In this document: in pieces, positions 1-8,091 of the stretch | How positions within the stretch are numbered: position 1 is the first letter of the stretch | Layout of the letters: the number at the start of each line of letters is the position of its first letter | Assembly: GCF_004104015.1 (NCBI RefSeq) | Contig: NZ_RYFV01000001.1 | Coordinates: 1 to 64,000, forward strand | Length of the DNA stretch: 64,000 nucleotides | Origin: Actinomyces oricola | GTDB lineage: Bacteria; Actinomycetota; Actinomycetes; Actinomycetales; Actinomycetaceae | Direction: 5' to 3' | Notes under the pieces: model-generated | Seen by the model: only the letters and a program-made list of their open reading frames with translations | What the model was told of the DNA's origin: nothing | Databases searched by the model: none | Position numbers and translations under genes: made by a program

Positions 1-148
1 TCTCTTACGTCACCCACCTGGGGAGCCCGCCAGGCGGCGGGAACCACTCCATTCCGCACCCCCGGTTACCCACCGTCCTTTTCGGCCTCCTCCGACGAAA
101 TCCCGCAAACCCCTGTGAATAACCTTCGTTGCCTCTGGAATCCTCGGC

Positions 149-472
149 GTGCTTGCCGGGATTATTGTCGTGGTGCGCCCTGGAATGGGGGTGGCGACGG
201 TGGCCTGGATCCTGGGGATATGGCTCGTCGTCCGCGGCATCGCCGAGCTCCTGGCCGCCTGGGCGCCTGAGAGGATTCTGGACAGAATTCTTGTGGGTGC
301 CGGCGGTGCGCTGTGGATCCTCGCCGGATTCTTCGTCATGGCCAACCCCGCCGAGGCCGCTTTGACGCTGACGTGGCTTTTCGGGGTCCTGGCCATCACC
401 TGGGGAGTCATGCTCATCGTTGCCGGCTTTCGGCTGCGCTCGCTCATTAAGCGGACACTGGGGGCCTCCTGA
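149..472 (+). pseudogene. HdeD-family (DUF308) membrane protein, N-terminally truncated remnant
   Basis: The 107-residue frame is four hydrophobic segments with short polar turns. It ends in a basic tail (GFRLRSLIKRTLGAS). The pattern of paired helices with WLLG/GIWLVVRGIAE-like turns is that of HdeD/DUF308 proteins, which normally have six helices and about 190 residues. HdeD-like sequence continues a few codons upstream of GTG 149, but an in-frame TGA at 116-118 closes the frame and the bases before it do not read as membrane protein. No Shine-Dalgarno precedes GTG 149. I read this as a gene that has lost its first two helices, or a frameshifted copy. A short functional protein from GTG 149 cannot be excluded. 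Confidence 0.5.
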
Positions 473-506
473 CCCCGGCAGCGGCGGGCCCTCCTAATTC
501 AACCGC

Positions 507-1364
507 ATGATTGTCGAAGTGCAGGGCGCCGATGACCGCCTGGCTGATTACACTCGTTTAACCGATGTGGCTTTGCGGCGCCGCCTGGAAACTGAGCGCG
601 GCCTGTACATGGCCGAGTCCACCAAGGTCATTGCCAGGGCCGTGGCCGCGGGGCACGAGCCCCGCTCCTTCCTCATGGCTCCTCGCCATTACGCGGAGAT
701 GGCCCCGATTATCGCCTCGGCCGTGGGTTGTCAGGGGCGTGGCGACGGCGGAGCGGTGCCCGTGTTCCTGGCGCCCGAGCCGGTGCTGGAGGCGATCACT
801 GGTTTCCATCTTCACCGCGGGGCTCTGGCGGCCATGCACCGCCCGGCGTTGGCCGGCGTCCCCGACCTGCTCGCCGCCGCCCGCCGGGGCAGGGGGGCGC
901 GACGCGTGGCGATTCTGGAGGACCTGGTCGACCACACCAATGTGGGGGCCGTATTCCGCTCCGCGGCGGCCCTGGGCGTGGACGCCGTCCTGATCACGCC
1001 CCACTGCGCCGACCCTCTTTATCGGCGCAGCGTACGGGTGTCCATGGGCACGGTCTTCCAGGTTCCCTGGACGCGGATAGATCCGTGGCCCGCCACCGAG
1101 GAGCTGCATCGGGTCGGCTTCACCGTGGCCGCCCTGGCTCTGAGCCGGGACGCGGTGAGCCTGGACCAGTTCGCGGCGTCGCCGGCCTGCACCGGCGCCG
1201 AGTCCCGGGTGGCGTTGGTGCTGGGAACCGAGGGGGACGGCCTGAGCGCACGCACGGTGGCGAGGGCCGATGCGGTGGTGCGCATCCCCATGGCCGGGGG
1301 AGTGGACTCCCTCAATGTGGCCGCGGCCGCCGCTGTCGCCTTCTGGGCGGTGCGCACCGGGTGA
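507..1364 (+). CDS. TrmH/SpoU-family (SPOUT) RNA methyltransferase
   Basis: A 285-residue SAM-dependent RNA 2'-O-ribose methyltransferase of the SpoU class. The N-terminal part (about residues 1-110) is the variable RNA-binding domain. The knotted SPOUT domain follows. Motif 1 is near residues 134-160 (ILEDLVDHTNVGAVFRSAAA), motif 2 is VALVLGTEGDGLS, and motif 3 is IPMAGGVDSLNVAAAAAVA. The Arg in FRS and the Asn in SLNV are the usual functional residues. No Shine-Dalgarno lies before ATG 507. A TAATTC sequence six bases upstream could be a -10 for a leaderless message, though its last base departs from TAnnnT. The substrate (23S rRNA or tRNA) cannot be read from sequence. It converges with the PTS gene across a strong hairpin. 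Confidence 0.9.
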   Translation: MIVEVQGADDRLADYTRLTDVALRRRLETERGLYMAESTKVIARAVAAGHEPRSFLMAPRHYAEMAPIIASAVGCQGRGDGGAVPVFLAPEPVLEAITGFHLHRGALAAMHRPALAGVPDLLAAARRGRGARRVAILEDLVDHTNVGAVFRSAAALGVDAVLITPHCADPLYRRSVRVSMGTVFQVPWTRIDPWPATEELHRVGFTVAALALSRDAVSLDQFAASPACTGAESRVALVLGTEGDGLSARTVARADAVVRIPMAGGVDSLNVAAAAAVAFWAVRTG

Positions 1365-1373
1365 CGGTGCGGC

Positions 1374-1410
1374 GAGGGCCGGTACCCCAACGAGTGGGGT
1401 ACCGGCCCTC
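1374..1410. terminator. Bidirectional hairpin between convergent genes
   Basis: A perfect 15-bp inverted repeat (GAGGGCCGGTACCCC and its complement) has a 7-base loop. It begins ten bases after the methyltransferase stop and ends 18 bases before the PTS stop on the other strand. There is no U-tract, as is common for hairpin terminators in high-GC actinobacteria. It probably serves both genes. Confidence 0.8.
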
Positions 1411-1428
1411 GGTGAAGCCGGTTCAGGC

Positions 1429-3498
1429 TCAGGCGGTGACGCGCAGCAGCGGGTCGCCGCTCATGACGTCGCCACCGGTGGCGATGGCCTCAACGGAGGC
1501 GAACTTGGCGGTGTTGGTGACGAGCACCGGGGTGACCAGCGAGTAGCCGGCCTCCTCGACGACGGCGCGGTCAACACGCACCAGCACGTCACCGGCCTTG
1601 ACTCGCTGCCCCTGGGTGACTTTGACATCAAAGCCCTTGCCCTCCAGGTTGACGGTGTCAATGCCGACGTGGACCAGGATCTCAACACCGGAGTCCAGGT
1701 TAATGCCGAAGGCGTGACCGGAGGCGGGCGCCACCGCAAGAGTGCCGTCCGCGGGAGCGGTCACGACGATCTCGCCGGTGGGGGTTACGCCGGCGCCGTC
1801 GCCAACCGCACCGGAGGAGAACACCGGGTCGGGTACCTCGCTCAGGGGCACGACGTTCCCGGCCAGCGGTGAGGTGATCTCGGTGACGGTGCCCGGAACC
1901 AGGGCGGGCTTGTCCTCAGCCGGTGCCTCCGCAGCGGCTGAGGCGGACTCTCCGCCTCCAGCGGGGGTGTCCGCGGCCGGGCCGGCCTCGACGACGCCCG
2001 CGGCGGCGAGCGCCTCGGCCCGCTCCTCCTTCGTGCGGTAGCCGAAGGTGACAATGAGGAAGAACGCCGTGCCGAAGGCCGCGGCGACGGCGATGGCGTA
2101 GAGGGCCATCGGGCTGAAGACCGGGATGGTCAGCAGCGAGGTGAAGGCGAAGGTGCCGGTCTTGACGCCGCCGCCAATGCCCTCGATGATGCCGCCGACG
2201 GCGCAGCCGACGAGCATGAACGGGTAGATGCGCTTGAAGCGCAGGTGGATACCGTAGAGGGAGGGCTCGGAGATACCGCCGAGCAGACCGGCGAAGAGCG
2301 CACCGGTGGCGGTCTGGCGCATCTCATTGTCCTTGTCGCGGAAGGACCAGACGAGGACGGCGGCCGTGGCGCCGAAGCAGGCAAAGTTCCAGGCGCCCAT
2401 GGGGCCCTGGATGAAGTCGGTGTGACCAGTGGAATCCGAGGCGATGTTGGCCAGCATGAGGGCGTTGAGCGGCCAGTGCAGTCCCAGCGGCACCAGGAAG
2501 GGGTAGACCATGGGGATGATAATGGCGAAGACGATGGGGGCGTGACTATTGAGCCAGAAGAGGGCGGTGCCCAGGCCGGTACCGATCCACACGCCGAGGG
2601 GGCCGATGAGGAAGGCGGTCACGGGCATCATGACGCAGAAGGACAGGAAGGGCACGAACACCATCTGGACGTTGTCCGGGACGATCTTCGTCAGGCCCCT
2701 GTAGACCAGGGCCAGCACGGCCACCATCATGAGCGGGACGAAGACCTGGCCGCCGTAGGAGTTGAGCTGCATGGGCAGACCGGCGATGTGGGCGGTGCAC
2801 AGGTCGGAGTTAATGGTCTCGTTGTGGACGCACGTGGTGCTCGGGTGGTTGCTCAGGTCCAGGAACTCCGGAGTGAGGAGGGCCGTCATAATGGCGGTCC
2901 CGACCCACGGGTCGATCTTCAGCTTCTTGGAGGCGTTGTAGGCCACCATAATGGGCAGGAAGTAGAAGACGCTGCGGAACATGGCGTCCACGAAGAGCAG
3001 CGCGGCCGGCTTGTCCGCGTTCGCCGCGCGAGTGTCGATGAGGCCGAAGGCCTCGCAGATCGCCTCGCCGGCGATAATGAGCGAGGCGCCCAGCAGGACC
3101 GGCAGCAGCGGGCGGAAGGAGTCGGAGAGGTACTCGAAGAAGGCGTCCACCAGGGCGTTCTTGCCGCGGGTCTTCGCGCGGGCCTCGGCCTTCACCTCGG
3201 CGTCCGTCTTCGCCCCTCCCCCGGAGCCGGAGCCGCCGCCGGCCTTCATGGCCGGCAGGTTGGTGATCTGCTCGTAGACGCTGGCGACCGCTCCGCCAAT
3301 GACGATCTGGTAGCGGTCCCCGGCCTGGGGGACCGCGCCCATGACGCCGGGGATCGCCTCGACCGTGGCCTTATCGACGATAGAGGCGTCGTTGAGCTCG
3401 AAGCGCAGGCGGGTGGCGCAGTGCGTGAGGTGGATGATGTTTCCGGCCCCGCCGACGGCTTCAAGGATCGCCTCGGGGGTGGATGTGGTTGTAGCCAT
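1429..3498 (-). CDS. PTS beta-glucoside/sucrose-type permease, fused EIIBCA
   Basis: A 689-residue sugar permease that phosphorylates its sugar during uptake at the membrane. The order is EIIB (residues 1-85, phospho-Cys27 in LTHCATRLRF), a basic linker, EIIC (about 115-475, roughly ten membrane segments; GISEPSLYGIHLR loop), an Ala/Pro/Glu linker, and EIIA (about 545-689, active His610 in EILVHVGIDTV with partner His595). The EIIB-C-A order and these motifs match the beta-glucoside family (Bgl/Scr). The sugar is not certain. The start is ATG 3498, preceded by GGAAAGG six bases away, not the longer frame from 3600. No glycosidase or BglG antiterminator lies beside it, so the downstream hydrolase must be encoded elsewhere. 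Confidence 0.92.
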   Translation of the reverse strand: MATTTSTPEAILEAVGGAGNIIHLTHCATRLRFELNDASIVDKATVEAIPGVMGAVPQAGDRYQIVIGGAVASVYEQITNLPAMKAGGGSGSGGGAKTDAEVKAEARAKTRGKNALVDAFFEYLSDSFRPLLPVLLGASLIIAGEAICEAFGLIDTRAANADKPAALLFVDAMFRSVFYFLPIMVAYNASKKLKIDPWVGTAIMTALLTPEFLDLSNHPSTTCVHNETINSDLCTAHIAGLPMQLNSYGGQVFVPLMMVAVLALVYRGLTKIVPDNVQMVFVPFLSFCVMMPVTAFLIGPLGVWIGTGLGTALFWLNSHAPIVFAIIIPMVYPFLVPLGLHWPLNALMLANIASDSTGHTDFIQGPMGAWNFACFGATAAVLVWSFRDKDNEMRQTATGALFAGLLGGISEPSLYGIHLRFKRIYPFMLVGCAVGGIIEGIGGGVKTGTFAFTSLLTIPVFSPMALYAIAVAAAFGTAFFLIVTFGYRTKEERAEALAAAGVVEAGPAADTPAGGGESASAAAEAPAEDKPALVPGTVTEITSPLAGNVVPLSEVPDPVFSSGAVGDGAGVTPTGEIVVTAPADGTLAVAPASGHAFGINLDSGVEILVHVGIDTVNLEGKGFDVKVTQGQRVKAGDVLVRVDRAVVEEAGYSLVTPVLVTNTAKFASVEAIATGGDVMSGDPLLRVTA

Positions 3499-3863
3499 GA
3501 CTGGCCTTTCCATTCGACCCTTCTCCCCGAAGGGCTGGCATAGACCTGCGGGGAGTCGGGCTGTTGGTAGTGAACTGAACACTGGATCACACTGGATCAT
3601 TGCTCAAACGCTGAGCAATGGTCGAAGGGTAGCGCGATGGGACTGGGACCTTCGATCGTGCCGGGAAGTGATCCCGTCGATAGTACCGGTTCAGACTCAT
3701 GTCGGGAACCACATGCCGGTTCCTGCGCTCCTGCCTTCGCCGCATTCACAACTGTGGGGCGCCAATGACACCTCGTGCCCGAGTCTGGTTGCTGTGGCGA
3801 GGCCCACTCGTCCCCGCCGTCGGAGTACTCGACGGCGACGAGCACACTCAAGGAGTCCCTGAC
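3499..3863. other. Divergent control region between the PTS gene and an unknown gene
   Basis: 365 bases without a convincing gene. Reading toward the PTS gene it holds a 9-bp inverted repeat (3598-3620), two direct copies of ACTGGATCA (3581-3589, 3591-3599), and a weaker inverted pair GGTCGAAGG/CCTTCGATC (3620-3628, 3645-3653 approximately). In the PTS 5' leader, CTCCCCG (3523-3529) pairs with CGGGGAG (3549-3555), which could form an RNA hairpin 25 bases before the start codon. On the other side, AAGGAG at 3850-3855 is the ribosome site of the gene at 3864. Confidence 0.55.
3598..3620. promoter_or_regulatory. Operator-like inverted repeat upstream of the PTS gene
   Basis: CATTGCTCA and TGAGCAATG form a perfect 9-bp inverted repeat around a 5-base centre, about 100 bases upstream of the PTS start. 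On the PTS strand it includes TTGAGC, a possible -35 hexamer, so a repressor bound here would block transcription. The cognate regulator is not in the window. Its size and dyad fit a LacI- or GntR-type operator, but this is inference. Confidence 0.45.
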
Positions 3864-4643
3864 ATGAGCACCCCAGCACCCACCATGACCCCTGAGCCCG
3901 GGCGCCGACCACCGCGCCCGGCGCCCGCTGCGGGACCGGCCGCCCCGTCGAGGCCACTGCCCGCACGGCCCGAGGCGGGTCGGCCCGAGTACGCGCCCGG
4001 CCCCAATGCCGCGACATGGCGGGACACCACCGCCTACAACCCCTTCGACTCAGGGGGCATCTACGGGCCGCGCGGGTGGACCACCCTGATCCCCCTGTGG
4101 GAGCTGCTGCGCTGCTTCCCCGCCCACCGGGAGCGCGGCGAGGAGAACACTGGGGGCACCGAGAACGCTGGGGGCACTGAGGGCGCTGGGGGCACTGTGA
4201 TGGCGGGATTCGACCTCGACCCTTGTGGGGGGCCCGCGCAGGACTACGTCTCCTTTGCGGGCCTGGACGCCGAGGCGGCCCTGGACCTGCTGGAGTGGTT
4301 GCCCGCCAACGCGCTGGAGGACCGGCAGAACCTCGGTCCGAGCCTGCGCCGACTGCTGCGGGCCTGCGCCACCGGCGGCGACCGTGTCCTCCTCAGCGGG
4401 TACGGCATTGGCCCCCAACGTTTTGATGAGCGATTGAGCGTGGAGGCCCTGTGGGTGCGTGACCCCGACCTGCTGGATTACCGAGTCTCCCTTGAGCACG
4501 ATCAGGACTGCCAGTGCCGCCTCCTGTGGAGGACGGTCCAGGCCCGCTACCGGCTCGACGCCGAGTCCCCTCCCGACGAAATCCGGCTCCTGAGCCCTGC
4601 CTGGTGCCAGGGCGAGGTCGGATGGTGGCTGTGGTGGGACTAA
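3864..4643 (+). CDS. Hypothetical protein with Pro-rich N-terminus and in-frame minisatellite
   Basis: I do not recognise this 259-residue protein. Residues 1-50 are Pro/Ala/Arg rich and probably disordered. A conserved-looking domain begins at ATWRDTTAYNPFDSGGIYG and ends in a Trp-rich tail (GEVGWWLWWD). Between them lies a Gly/Thr/Glu stretch made by three 18-bp repeats. No signal peptide or membrane segment is visible, so it is probably cytoplasmic. The start is ATG 3864 because AAGGAG lies eight bases upstream; the open frame extends further upstream but without coding character. It is transcribed away from the PTS gene. Confidence 0.65.
   Translation: MSTPAPTMTPEPGRRPPRPAPAAGPAAPSRPLPARPEAGRPEYAPGPNAATWRDTTAYNPFDSGGIYGPRGWTTLIPLWELLRCFPAHRERGEENTGGTENAGGTEGAGGTVMAGFDLDPCGGPAQDYVSFAGLDAEAALDLLEWLPANALEDRQNLGPSLRRLLRACATGGDRVLLSGYGIGPQRFDERLSVEALWVRDPDLLDYRVSLEHDQDCQCRLLWRTVQARYRLDAESPPDEIRLLSPAWCQGEVGWWLWWD
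4143..4196 (+). repeat. Three 18-bp in-frame tandem repeats
   Basis: Three consecutive 18-bp units (4143-4160, 4161-4178, 4179-4196) differ from each other at only a few positions. They encode ENTGGT, ENAGGT and EGAGGT. Because the unit is a multiple of three, copy-number change would lengthen or shorten the linker without breaking the frame. Confidence 0.85.
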
Positions 4644-4715
4644 AAGGGCGCGGGCGGGTGTGACCGACAGCTCACCACCGGGTCACTGCCGGGAACTCGG
4701 ACGCTGAAAGCCCCG

Positions 4716-4721
4716 TAGCAT
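4716..4721 (+). promoter_or_regulatory. -10 element (TAGCAT) for a leaderless ABC-F message
   Basis: TAGCAT matches the actinobacterial TAnnnT -10. It ends seven bases before GTG 4729, and no Shine-Dalgarno precedes the gene. Transcription would therefore start at or next to the start codon. An ATG overlapping this hexamer (4720) is in frame but would then lie upstream of the transcript. Confidence 0.5.
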
Positions 4722-4728
4722 GGCCGCC

Positions 4729-6387
4729 GTGATCAACGTCCAGGACCTCACCATGCGTATTGGTGCCCGCAGGCTCGTCAGCGGCGCCTCCTTCCGCGTC
4801 GACAGGGGCATGCGCATAGGGCTGGTGGGGCGCAATGGCGCCGGCAAGACAACCATGACCAAGCTCCTGGCCGCCGCCTCCGTGACGCAGGGCGCCGGCC
4901 AGGCCGCCGCCGACGCGGACTCCCGTCACGGACTGGACGCCGTTGAGCATGAGGGCAGCATTTCGTGCAACGGTTCGGTGGGGTACCTGCCGCAGGACAC
5001 CAAGGTCGGTGACTTGACCGAGATCGCCCGCGACCGCATCCTGTCCGCACGCGGCATCGACACCCTCCTGACTCGAATCCGCAAGGCCGAGGAGCGCATT
5101 GCCGTCACCGAAGGCGACGCCCAGGCCAAGGCCCTGGAGCGCTACACCCGCCTGGACCACGAGTTCACCATGGCCGGAGGCTACGCGGCCGCCTCGGAGG
5201 CCGCCCGCGTGGCCGCGGCCCTGGGCCTGCCCGACCGGATCCTGGACCAGGAGATCGGCACCCTCTCCGGGGGCCAGCGCCGCCGCGTGGAGCTCGCCCG
5301 CGTCCTTTTCCAGCAGCCCGACACCCTGCTCCTGGACGAGCCCACCAACCACCTGGACCACGACTCCGTGCTCTGGCTGCGCGACCACCTGCGCTCCTAC
5401 CGTGGAGGCTTCGTCGTCATTAGCCACGACGTCGAGCTCCTGCGCGACACCGTCAACTACGTCATGCACCTGGATGCGACCCGTGGCGTCCTGGACGTCT
5501 ACCACCTGGGATGGGACGCCTATCTGCGCCAGCGTGCTGACGATGAGCAGCGGCGTCGGCGCGAGCGGGCCAATGCGGAGAAGAAGGCGGCGGCCCTGCG
5601 GGCCCAGGGGGAGAAGATGCGCGCCAAGGCCACCAAGGCCGTGGCCGCCCAGCAGATGCTGCGCCGTGCCGAGCGCCTTCTGGAAGGGCTGGAGGAGGAG
5701 CGCATCCAGGAAAGGGTCGCCCACCTGCGTTTCCCCGACCCCGCCCCCTGCGGCCGCATCCCCCTGCGCGCCCAGGGGCTGTCCAAGGCCTACGGCTCTC
5801 TAGAGGTTTTCGCCGGGGTCGATCTGGCCATTGACCGCGGCTCGCGCGTCGTCGTCCTGGGCCTCAATGGCGCCGGCAAGACCACATTGCTGCGCCTGCT
5901 GGGAGGAGTCGAGCAGCCCGACTCGGGTCGGGTCATGAACGGCCACGGCCTCAAGGTCGGCTACTACGCCCAGGAGCACGAGACCATTGACACCACCCGC
6001 ACCGTGGTGGCGAACCTGCGCGGCGCCGCCCCCGAGATGGACGACACCCAGGTGCGCAATGTGCTCGGCTCCTTCCTCTTCTCCGGGGCCGACGCCGACA
6101 AGCCCGCCCGCGTCCTGTCCGGAGGGGAGAAAACACGCCTGGCCCTGGCCATCCTCGTGGTCTCCGGCGCCAACGTCCTGCTCCTGGATGAGCCCACCAA
6201 CAACCTCGACCCGGCCAGTCGTCAGGAGATCCTGCGGGCCCTGAGCACTTTCAGCGGCGCCGTTGTCCTGGTCACTCACGACCAGGGGGCCGTCCAGGCC
6301 CTCGGACCCGACCGCGTGCTGCTCCTGCCCGACGGCGACGAGGACCTGTGGAGTGAGGACTACATGGACCTGGTCGCCCTCGCCTGA
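4729..6387 (+). CDS. ABC-F family ATPase (ribosome-associated, Uup/EttA-like)
   Basis: Two ABC ATPase domains sit in one chain with no membrane segments, the hallmark of ABC-F proteins that act on ribosomes. Domain 1 has Walker A GRNGAGKTT, signature LSGGQRRR and Walker B LLLDEPTNHLD. A charged linker of about 80 residues (DEQRRRRERANAEKKAAALR) follows. Domain 2 has GLNGAGKTT, LSGGEKTR and LLLDEPTNNLD. About 20 extra residues (from QGAGQAAADADSRHG) sit between Walker A and the Q-loop of domain 1. GTG 4729 gives the typical MINVQDL start and fits a leaderless message; ATG 4720 adds three residues. It may be a translation factor or an antibiotic-resistance type; sequence alone does not decide. 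Confidence 0.9.
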   Translation: MINVQDLTMRIGARRLVSGASFRVDRGMRIGLVGRNGAGKTTMTKLLAAASVTQGAGQAAADADSRHGLDAVEHEGSISCNGSVGYLPQDTKVGDLTEIARDRILSARGIDTLLTRIRKAEERIAVTEGDAQAKALERYTRLDHEFTMAGGYAAASEAARVAAALGLPDRILDQEIGTLSGGQRRRVELARVLFQQPDTLLLDEPTNHLDHDSVLWLRDHLRSYRGGFVVISHDVELLRDTVNYVMHLDATRGVLDVYHLGWDAYLRQRADDEQRRRRERANAEKKAAALRAQGEKMRAKATKAVAAQQMLRRAERLLEGLEEERIQERVAHLRFPDPAPCGRIPLRAQGLSKAYGSLEVFAGVDLAIDRGSRVVVLGLNGAGKTTLLRLLGGVEQPDSGRVMNGHGLKVGYYAQEHETIDTTRTVVANLRGAAPEMDDTQVRNVLGSFLFSGADADKPARVLSGGEKTRLALAILVVSGANVLLLDEPTNNLDPASRQEILRALSTFSGAVVLVTHDQGAVQALGPDRVLLLPDGDEDLWSEDYMDLVALA

Positions 6388-6543
6388 GCCGCCGCAGCCT
6401 GGCGAACAGCACCTTGCGGGGCCGCATACCGGAGGACGTAGGGTGTGGGGGAACAAGCCGGCTCGTCGGGGCGTTCGCCTCGACGTCCACCCACCACCAC
6501 GGCGGGAGGCCCGCACCGGGCCGCCCGCTACGAGGAGAGAAAC

Positions 6544-6933
6544 ATGGCCGAGCCCATTGTCACCGAGACCACCACGGAGGTTCCCGAGCACGAGGTCCTT
6601 CTGACGCAGGCTGCCGCCGCCAAGGTCGCCAGCCTTCTGCTCCAGGAGGGGCGGGACGACCTGCGCCTGCGCATTGCGGTCCAGCCGGGGGGCTGTTCCG
6701 GCCTGGTCTACCAGCTCTACTTCGACGAAAGGCTCCTGGACGGCGACGCCGTGCGCGCCTTCCCCACCGGCACCGACGGCCTGACCAGTGTCGACGTCGT
6801 CGTGGACCGCATGAGTGTGCCCTATCTTTCCGGCGCCACCATCGACTTCGCCGACACCATTGAGAAGCAGGGCTTCACTATTGACAACCCCAATGCGGCC
6901 GGGACCTGTGCTTGCGGAGAGTCCTTCCACTGA
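6544..6933 (+). CDS. erpA: A-type iron-sulfur carrier (HesB/IscA/ErpA family)
   Basis: A 129-residue cytoplasmic carrier that delivers Fe-S clusters to target proteins. The three conserved cysteines are present: Cys51 in the GGCSG motif, and Cys122 and Cys124 in the C-terminal TCACGESF. The family core is about 105 residues, and the N-terminal 25 residues here are a variable extension. The start is ATG 6544 with AGGAGA six bases upstream. A short intergenic gap follows, then the FKBP lipoprotein. Iron-sulfur carriers fit a window that also encodes a radical-SAM activase (45 kb). The exact family name (ErpA or IscA) is by similarity only. Confidence 0.9.
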   Translation: MAEPIVTETTTEVPEHEVLLTQAAAAKVASLLLQEGRDDLRLRIAVQPGGCSGLVYQLYFDERLLDGDAVRAFPTGTDGLTSVDVVVDRMSVPYLSGATIDFADTIEKQGFTIDNPNAAGTCACGESFH

Positions 6934-6976
6934 CCGGACCCGGTCAGGGCCACCCACCTCATCCAAGGAGAAACCT

Positions 6977-7951
6977 GTGCGACGCACACCCCCTGTCCTT
7001 TCAGTGCTTGTGCTGAGCGCGGCCCTGGTCCTGTCGGGCTGCTCCGACTCGAGTTCTGGCTCCAGCCCCGACGCCCCGGCGACCGTGATGCCCCAGTCAG
7101 GCGTCGAGGTGGACTGTGCGGCCCTGACCATTGATGCCGACTCCGAGAGTCTGCCCACCGTCACGGGGGACGCCGGAGCCCTGCCCACCGTGGAGTGGAG
7201 CGGCAAGGATACTCCCGCCAACCTGACGGTCAAGACCCTTGAGGAGGGCGAGGGCGCCGCCGTCGGTCAAGGCGACGTGGTCGTGGCCCACTACGCCGGA
7301 TGGGAGTGGGGTTCCTCACAGCCCTTTGACTCCTCCTATTCCCGGGGCGAGTCCATCCCCTTCGGCCTGGGAAGCGTCATTGCCGGCTGGACCTGCGGCC
7401 TCGTGGGGCACAAGGTCGGTGAGCGGGTGCTCATGTCCATTCCCCCCGAGCTGGGCTACGGGCAGAACACCGGCTCTCCCGGACCGCAGGGCACACTCGT
7501 CTTCGTCGTGGAGATTATTGACGACGTCTCCTCCCAGGACCTGGATTCGGTGATCAAGGGCGCCTCATGGAGCGGCGCCGAGCAGACGCTGACGGACCGT
7601 GGAGTGGTGCTGACCGGCGAGCTCGGCCAGGAACCCACCATTACGGTGACATCCGGTGCCCCCGAACCGACCCAGGTCGAGATCATTGAGGTCGCCCGTG
7701 GCACGGGAGAACCGATCGCCGCCGATTCCCAGGTCGTTGCGAACCTGGCCGTCACCACCTGGGACAACTCCGCAACGCATTCGACCTGGCAGTCCAACTT
7801 CCTGGAGGTCATTCCCATGGCCTCCTCCCCGGCGCTGTCGGACCTGGTTGGCGTGCCCGTCGGTTCACGGGTGGTGATCCTCCTGCCCGGGAACCCAGCC
7901 GCCGGCACCAAGTCAGAGGCCTACGTCCTGGATGTGGGCGCGTCGCTGTGA
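6977..7951 (+). CDS. FKBP-type peptidyl-prolyl isomerase lipoprotein
   Basis: A 324-residue exported folding catalyst. The first 21 residues are a signal peptide ending in lipobox LSGC (Cys22), so it is anchored to the outer face of the membrane. An FKBP domain (about residues 85-180) shows VVAHYAGWEW, the SIPFGLGSVIAGW turn and PPELGYG. A second, degenerate FKBP-like half follows (about 190-324) and lacks the GYG motif. Start GTG 6977 has AAGGAG six bases upstream; the longer open frame overlaps the Fe-S carrier gene and is not needed. The arrangement of an active and a decayed FKBP half is common in actinobacterial lipoproteins of this type. Confidence 0.9.
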   Translation: MRRTPPVLSVLVLSAALVLSGCSDSSSGSSPDAPATVMPQSGVEVDCAALTIDADSESLPTVTGDAGALPTVEWSGKDTPANLTVKTLEEGEGAAVGQGDVVVAHYAGWEWGSSQPFDSSYSRGESIPFGLGSVIAGWTCGLVGHKVGERVLMSIPPELGYGQNTGSPGPQGTLVFVVEIIDDVSSQDLDSVIKGASWSGAEQTLTDRGVVLTGELGQEPTITVTSGAPEPTQVEIIEVARGTGEPIAADSQVVANLAVTTWDNSATHSTWQSNFLEVIPMASSPALSDLVGVPVGSRVVILLPGNPAAGTKSEAYVLDVGASL

Positions 7952-7995
7952 GGCCCCGGTGGCACTGAAGCGGTGAGGCGCCGACCAGAGCCCAG

Positions 7996-8027
7996 GAGCC
8001 CCCGGAGCCGCACGGCTCCGGGGGCTC
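7996..8027. terminator. Bidirectional hairpin between FKBP and sodA
   Basis: A perfect 14-bp stem (GAGCCCCCGGAGCC and its complement) closes a GCAC tetraloop. It lies between two convergent genes, so it can stop transcription from both sides. There is no U-run. Confidence 0.82.
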
Positions 8028-8091
8028 GGCATTCGAGCCGCGCGCCGGGGCGCTCACGCCCACGCACTGCCCACGTATTCGCCCGCGTGTT

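Noticed and set aside
2245-3543. Plus-strand frame opposite the PTS gene
   Set aside because: Gly/His/Glu-rich antisense translation of EIIC; no domain and no ribosome site.
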